A DNA stretch of 7,177 nt from Cytophagales bacterium (GTDB lineage Bacteria; Bacteroidota; Bacteroidia; Cytophagales; Cyclobacteriaceae): NCBI GenBank assembly GCA_029262935.1, contig JAJCYK010000236.1:1-7177 (forward strand), given 5' to 3'. Each line of letters begins with the position of its first letter. Position 1 is the stretch's first letter. The notes beneath the pieces were generated by a model that saw nothing but the letters and a program-made list of their open reading frames with translations, had not been told where the DNA came from and searched no databases. Positions 5,641 through 7,177 of the stretch are shown here, in pieces. The position numbers were made by a program, and so were the translations under genes.

Positions 5641-6305
5641 TTTTGCTCCGTCTCAAATCTTTCAATGTCATCTAGCAGTTGGATGGCATCACTAATTTGA
5701 CTGCCATTGCCTTGGAGCAATCTATTCATCCATTTGGTATGGACATTTTCAGGACTCAATTTAAAATGTGCCCAGACTGCAAATGGCAAAAAGACCACTA
5801 CACTTATTACTACATTAGATAAAATCCAAGTACGGTCACCCACTGCTACAATGTCGACGCCCCATAGCACTTTAATCAAAAGAATAATAAACACAAAGTA
5901 CAAAGGTATAATCCATACCCCTAAGCGTAAGTATCGTATGAACGTGAGCTTAATCTTACTTAGTTTTTTCTGCATAACATTAATTGGATCCTCATAATTC
6001 AAATTATTTAGCAGTTCAAGTTCGTGTATAGAGGCAACACAAATGGCCCCGGCCCATAGTGCTAAAATCATCCCGGACCCTGCTATATGAGGTACCTGCC
6101 AATTAACAATGGCAAAGCTTAGAAATAAAATTGCAGTGACCACATAAAATCCTAAGGTAATGCCTTTAACCCAAATCAAGCCCCTGAGTTTGTTTTTAGC
6201 CTTATCCAGATTTGTGTTTCGGATCAACTCCAGGTTAAGTCGCCAGTTACGGTCCAACTTTTCGCTGACTTCTGTCCAAATTTGTTTGATGTTTTCTAAT
6301 TCCAT
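5637..6305 (-). CDS. Four-helix membrane protein, putative partner/anti-sigma of the adjacent ECF sigma factor
   Basis: A 222-residue protein starting MELENIKQIW, a charged amphipathic N-terminal region (1-42) of the kind found in Bacteroidota proteins encoded just after ECF sigma genes. It then has four likely membrane segments at about 44-68, 73-92, 125-147 and 160-180, with a soluble loop of about 93-124 containing several Lys and a soluble tail (181-222) ending in an acidic helix. It has no zinc-binding HxxxCxxC motif and no FecR or RseA domain. An anti-sigma role is therefore inferred only from gene order: the start is 6 nt after the sigma factor stop, so the two are almost certainly co-transcribed and perhaps translationally coupled. 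I cannot name a function from sequence alone. Its stop codon overlaps the cyclase stop on the opposite strand. Confidence 0.8.
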   Translation of the reverse strand: MELENIKQIWTEVSEKLDRNWRLNLELIRNTNLDKAKNKLRGLIWVKGITLGFYVVTAILFLSFAIVNWQVPHIAGSGMILALWAGAICVASIHELELLNNLNYEDPINVMQKKLSKIKLTFIRYLRLGVWIIPLYFVFIILLIKVLWGVDIVAVGDRTWILSNVVISVVVFLPFAVWAHFKLSPENVHTKWMNRLLQGNGSQISDAIQLLDDIERFETEQN

Positions 6306-6311
6306 TTGACT

Positions 6312-6812
6312 CTAGTTTAGAAATTGTTCTTTAATTTTTTTCTTGATGCGGTTGATCTTTGTTCCCACGTTACTAGTACTTATGTTCAATATCTCACCGA
6401 TATCTTGATGGCTATTACCATCCAGATACAGCAACATTAGAGCTTTGTTCATTTCATCCAGTTCATTAATAAATTCTCTTAATTGCTTTACTCTGTTATC
6501 AGTAACTTCCATTTCATTGGGATCTACTTCTAGAAAGTAGTCGGCAAACCCTTGTTCATGTTTTATTCTAGTAGAGGTTTTTCTATAGAAGGATATGGCT
6601 ACGTTTAAGGCAATGCGGTAGATCCAGGTAGACCTTTTGAAACGGGGGTCGAATTTTTCAAAGTTGTTCCACAATTGTATAATGATTTCTTGTGCCAAGT
6701 CTTTCTGATCCTCAGGATCCAGACAATAAGAACCGCACACCATAAAGATGATCTTTTGATGCTGTTCTAAAATGTCCAAGAAGTGCTGCTTATGAGATGG
6801 CATGGTTTTCAT
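6312..6812 (-). CDS. RNA polymerase sigma factor, sigma-70 family, ECF type
   Basis: A 166-residue ECF sigma factor with only regions 2 and 4, which directs RNA polymerase to a dedicated set of promoters. Region 2 (about 10-80) has the core-binding block DQKDLAQEIIIQLWNNFEKF (35-54) and the promoter-melting/-10 block STWIYRIALNVAISFYRK (61-78). A short variable linker rich in acidic residues spans 88-105. Region 4 (about 110-163) has the helix-turn-helix for -35 recognition, GNSHQDIGEILNISTSNVGTKINRIKKKI (132-160). The length is typical. The start at 6812 (MKTMP) is preferred, with Met4 (6803) as an alternative; neither has a Shine-Dalgarno. No extra C-terminal sensing domain is present, so control probably comes from the membrane protein encoded 6 nt downstream. 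A 12-bp palindrome lies 10 nt before the start codon. Confidence 0.93.
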   Translation of the reverse strand: MKTMPSHKQHFLDILEQHQKIIFMVCGSYCLDPEDQKDLAQEIIIQLWNNFEKFDPRFKRSTWIYRIALNVAISFYRKTSTRIKHEQGFADYFLEVDPNEMEVTDNRVKQLREFINELDEMNKALMLLYLDGNSHQDIGEILNISTSNVGTKINRIKKKIKEQFLN

Positions 6813-6822
6813 ATACCTATTA

Positions 6823-6834
6823 TTCGCATGCGAA
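6823..6834. promoter_or_regulatory. Perfect 12-bp palindrome upstream of the sigma factor gene
   Basis: TTCGCATGCGAA at 6823-6834 equals its own reverse complement and lies 10 nt before the sigma factor start codon (6812, minus strand). Its position in the 5' leader suits an operator for a dimeric regulator. No regulator gene is seen next to it, so binding is inferred from symmetry only. As RNA it could form at most a 4-bp stem. Confidence 0.35.
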
Positions 6835-6995
6835 ATAGAAAAATCACATCAGTAGCAAAATAAATAATTTACCCATACCTATTTTAACGCCAGGTTGTAA
6901 AGGCAAAGGCGCTTCCATGAAGCACTCTTAAATACTAAGACTACAATCTAACAGATAGTTTTCAAATCGTGGATGTTACCACCATCGCCTTGGTA

Positions 6996-7026
6996 TGCTA
7001 GGTCTGGCCCATGATTGGGCCTAGCA
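6996..7026 (-). terminator. Hairpin after the ompA-like gene, possible terminator
   Basis: TGCTA (6996-7000) pairs with TAGCA (7022-7026), and GGCCCA (7006-7011) with TGGGCC (7016-7021) around a TGAT loop, giving an 11-bp stem with a 5-nt bulge on one side. A variant with 7 bp, TGCTAGG with CCTAGCA, is also possible. It begins 3 nt after the OmpA-like stop codon in the direction of that gene. No T run follows on the minus strand, so termination efficiency is uncertain. Confidence 0.5.
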
Positions 7027-7029
7027 CGG

Positions 7030-7177
7030 TTATTCAATTACTGTGATCTCCACCCGCCTATTTTGCTGACGTCCATCATCAGATGAGTTTTCACTAATGG
7101 GCTCCTTTTCACCTTTACCAACGCTGCCAATACGCTCTGGATTAATGGATTTAGAAATTAAATAATACTTAATAGCA
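7030..7177 (-). CDS. OmpA-like peptidoglycan-binding protein, C-terminal end (partial, right edge)
   Basis: The minus strand entering from the right edge reads a 48-residue C-terminal fragment ending in TAA (7030-7032). It shows the end of an OmpA-like domain: an L-x-x-x-x-I-x-x-x-R-I helix region, then GSVGKGEKEPI, then the signature N-x-x-D-x-GRQQNRRVEI with the conserved Arg-Arg, and the final strand TVIE. OmpA-like domains hold outer-membrane or periplasmic proteins to the diaminopimelate residue of peptidoglycan. The N-terminal part, which would show a beta-barrel, lipoprotein signal or TPR/PD40 repeats, is outside the window, so the protein type cannot be decided. It lies 217 nt upstream of the sigma factor on the same strand, with a hairpin in between, and is probably a separate transcription unit. 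Confidence 0.85.
   Translation of the reverse strand, partial: AIKYYLISKSINPERIGSVGKGEKEPISENSSDDGRQQNRRVEITVIE

Noticed and set aside
6911..6923. Small hairpin GCTTC-CAT-GAAGC
   Set aside because: Only 5 bp with a 3-nt loop and no supporting context; likely chance.
1..7177. CRISPR arrays, tRNA/rRNA genes, insertion sequences, phage or toxin-antitoxin/defence genes
   Set aside because: Looked for on both strands; no repeat arrays, transposase-like frames, terminal inverted repeats or defence domains were found, so no novel system is claimed.

Overview
The window looks like an ordinary piece of a Bacteroidota chromosome (Flavobacteriia or Cytophagia type; I cannot place it more finely). The reasons are a TonB protein of the Bacteroidota type (a run of six prolines, an acidic Glu-rich linker and a C-terminal GCDEAA motif), an ECF sigma factor followed by a small membrane protein, a two-domain universal stress protein, AT-rich intergenic DNA, and a near absence of Shine-Dalgarno sequences. 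The one clear exception to the last point is the TonB gene.

Left part (1-2653, + strand): a compact run of small metabolic genes. It opens with the C-terminal part of an isochorismatase-like cysteine hydrolase, which appears broken: matching coding sequence continues upstream of an in-frame stop. Then come a 43-residue one-helix membrane peptide, a DUF1348/NTF2-like protein, an exported alpha/beta hydrolase with an Asp nucleophile (epoxide-hydrolase type), and a pyridoxamine-phosphate-oxidase-like flavoprotein. Spacing is 12-27 nt except before the last gene, where a strong GC-rich hairpin sits in the gap. The content suggests a small detoxification or secondary metabolism operon; substrates are unknown.

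Middle (2654-4420, + strand): an intergenic stretch with a possible promoter and two small palindromes, then TonB and a tandem UspA-domain stress protein 22 nt apart, probably co-transcribed. Next (4421-5640, + strand) is a membrane-anchored class III nucleotide cyclase with four predicted membrane segments and a C-terminal catalytic domain.

Right part (5637-7177, - strand): read right to left, the C-terminal end of an OmpA-like peptidoglycan-binding outer membrane protein, a 217-nt gap with a hairpin and a 12-bp perfect palindrome, an ECF sigma factor, and 6 nt later a four-helix membrane protein that may be its partner or anti-sigma. That last gene converges on the cyclase gene and their stop codons overlap.

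There is no stretch of more than 300 bases without a gene. I saw no tRNA, rRNA, CRISPR array, insertion sequence or phage gene, and no clear previously undescribed system. The most notable points are the decayed hydrolase at the left edge, the unannotated micro-membrane protein, the unusual substrate-pocket residues of the cyclase, the N-terminal extension and strong ribosome site of TonB, and the palindrome in front of the sigma factor.
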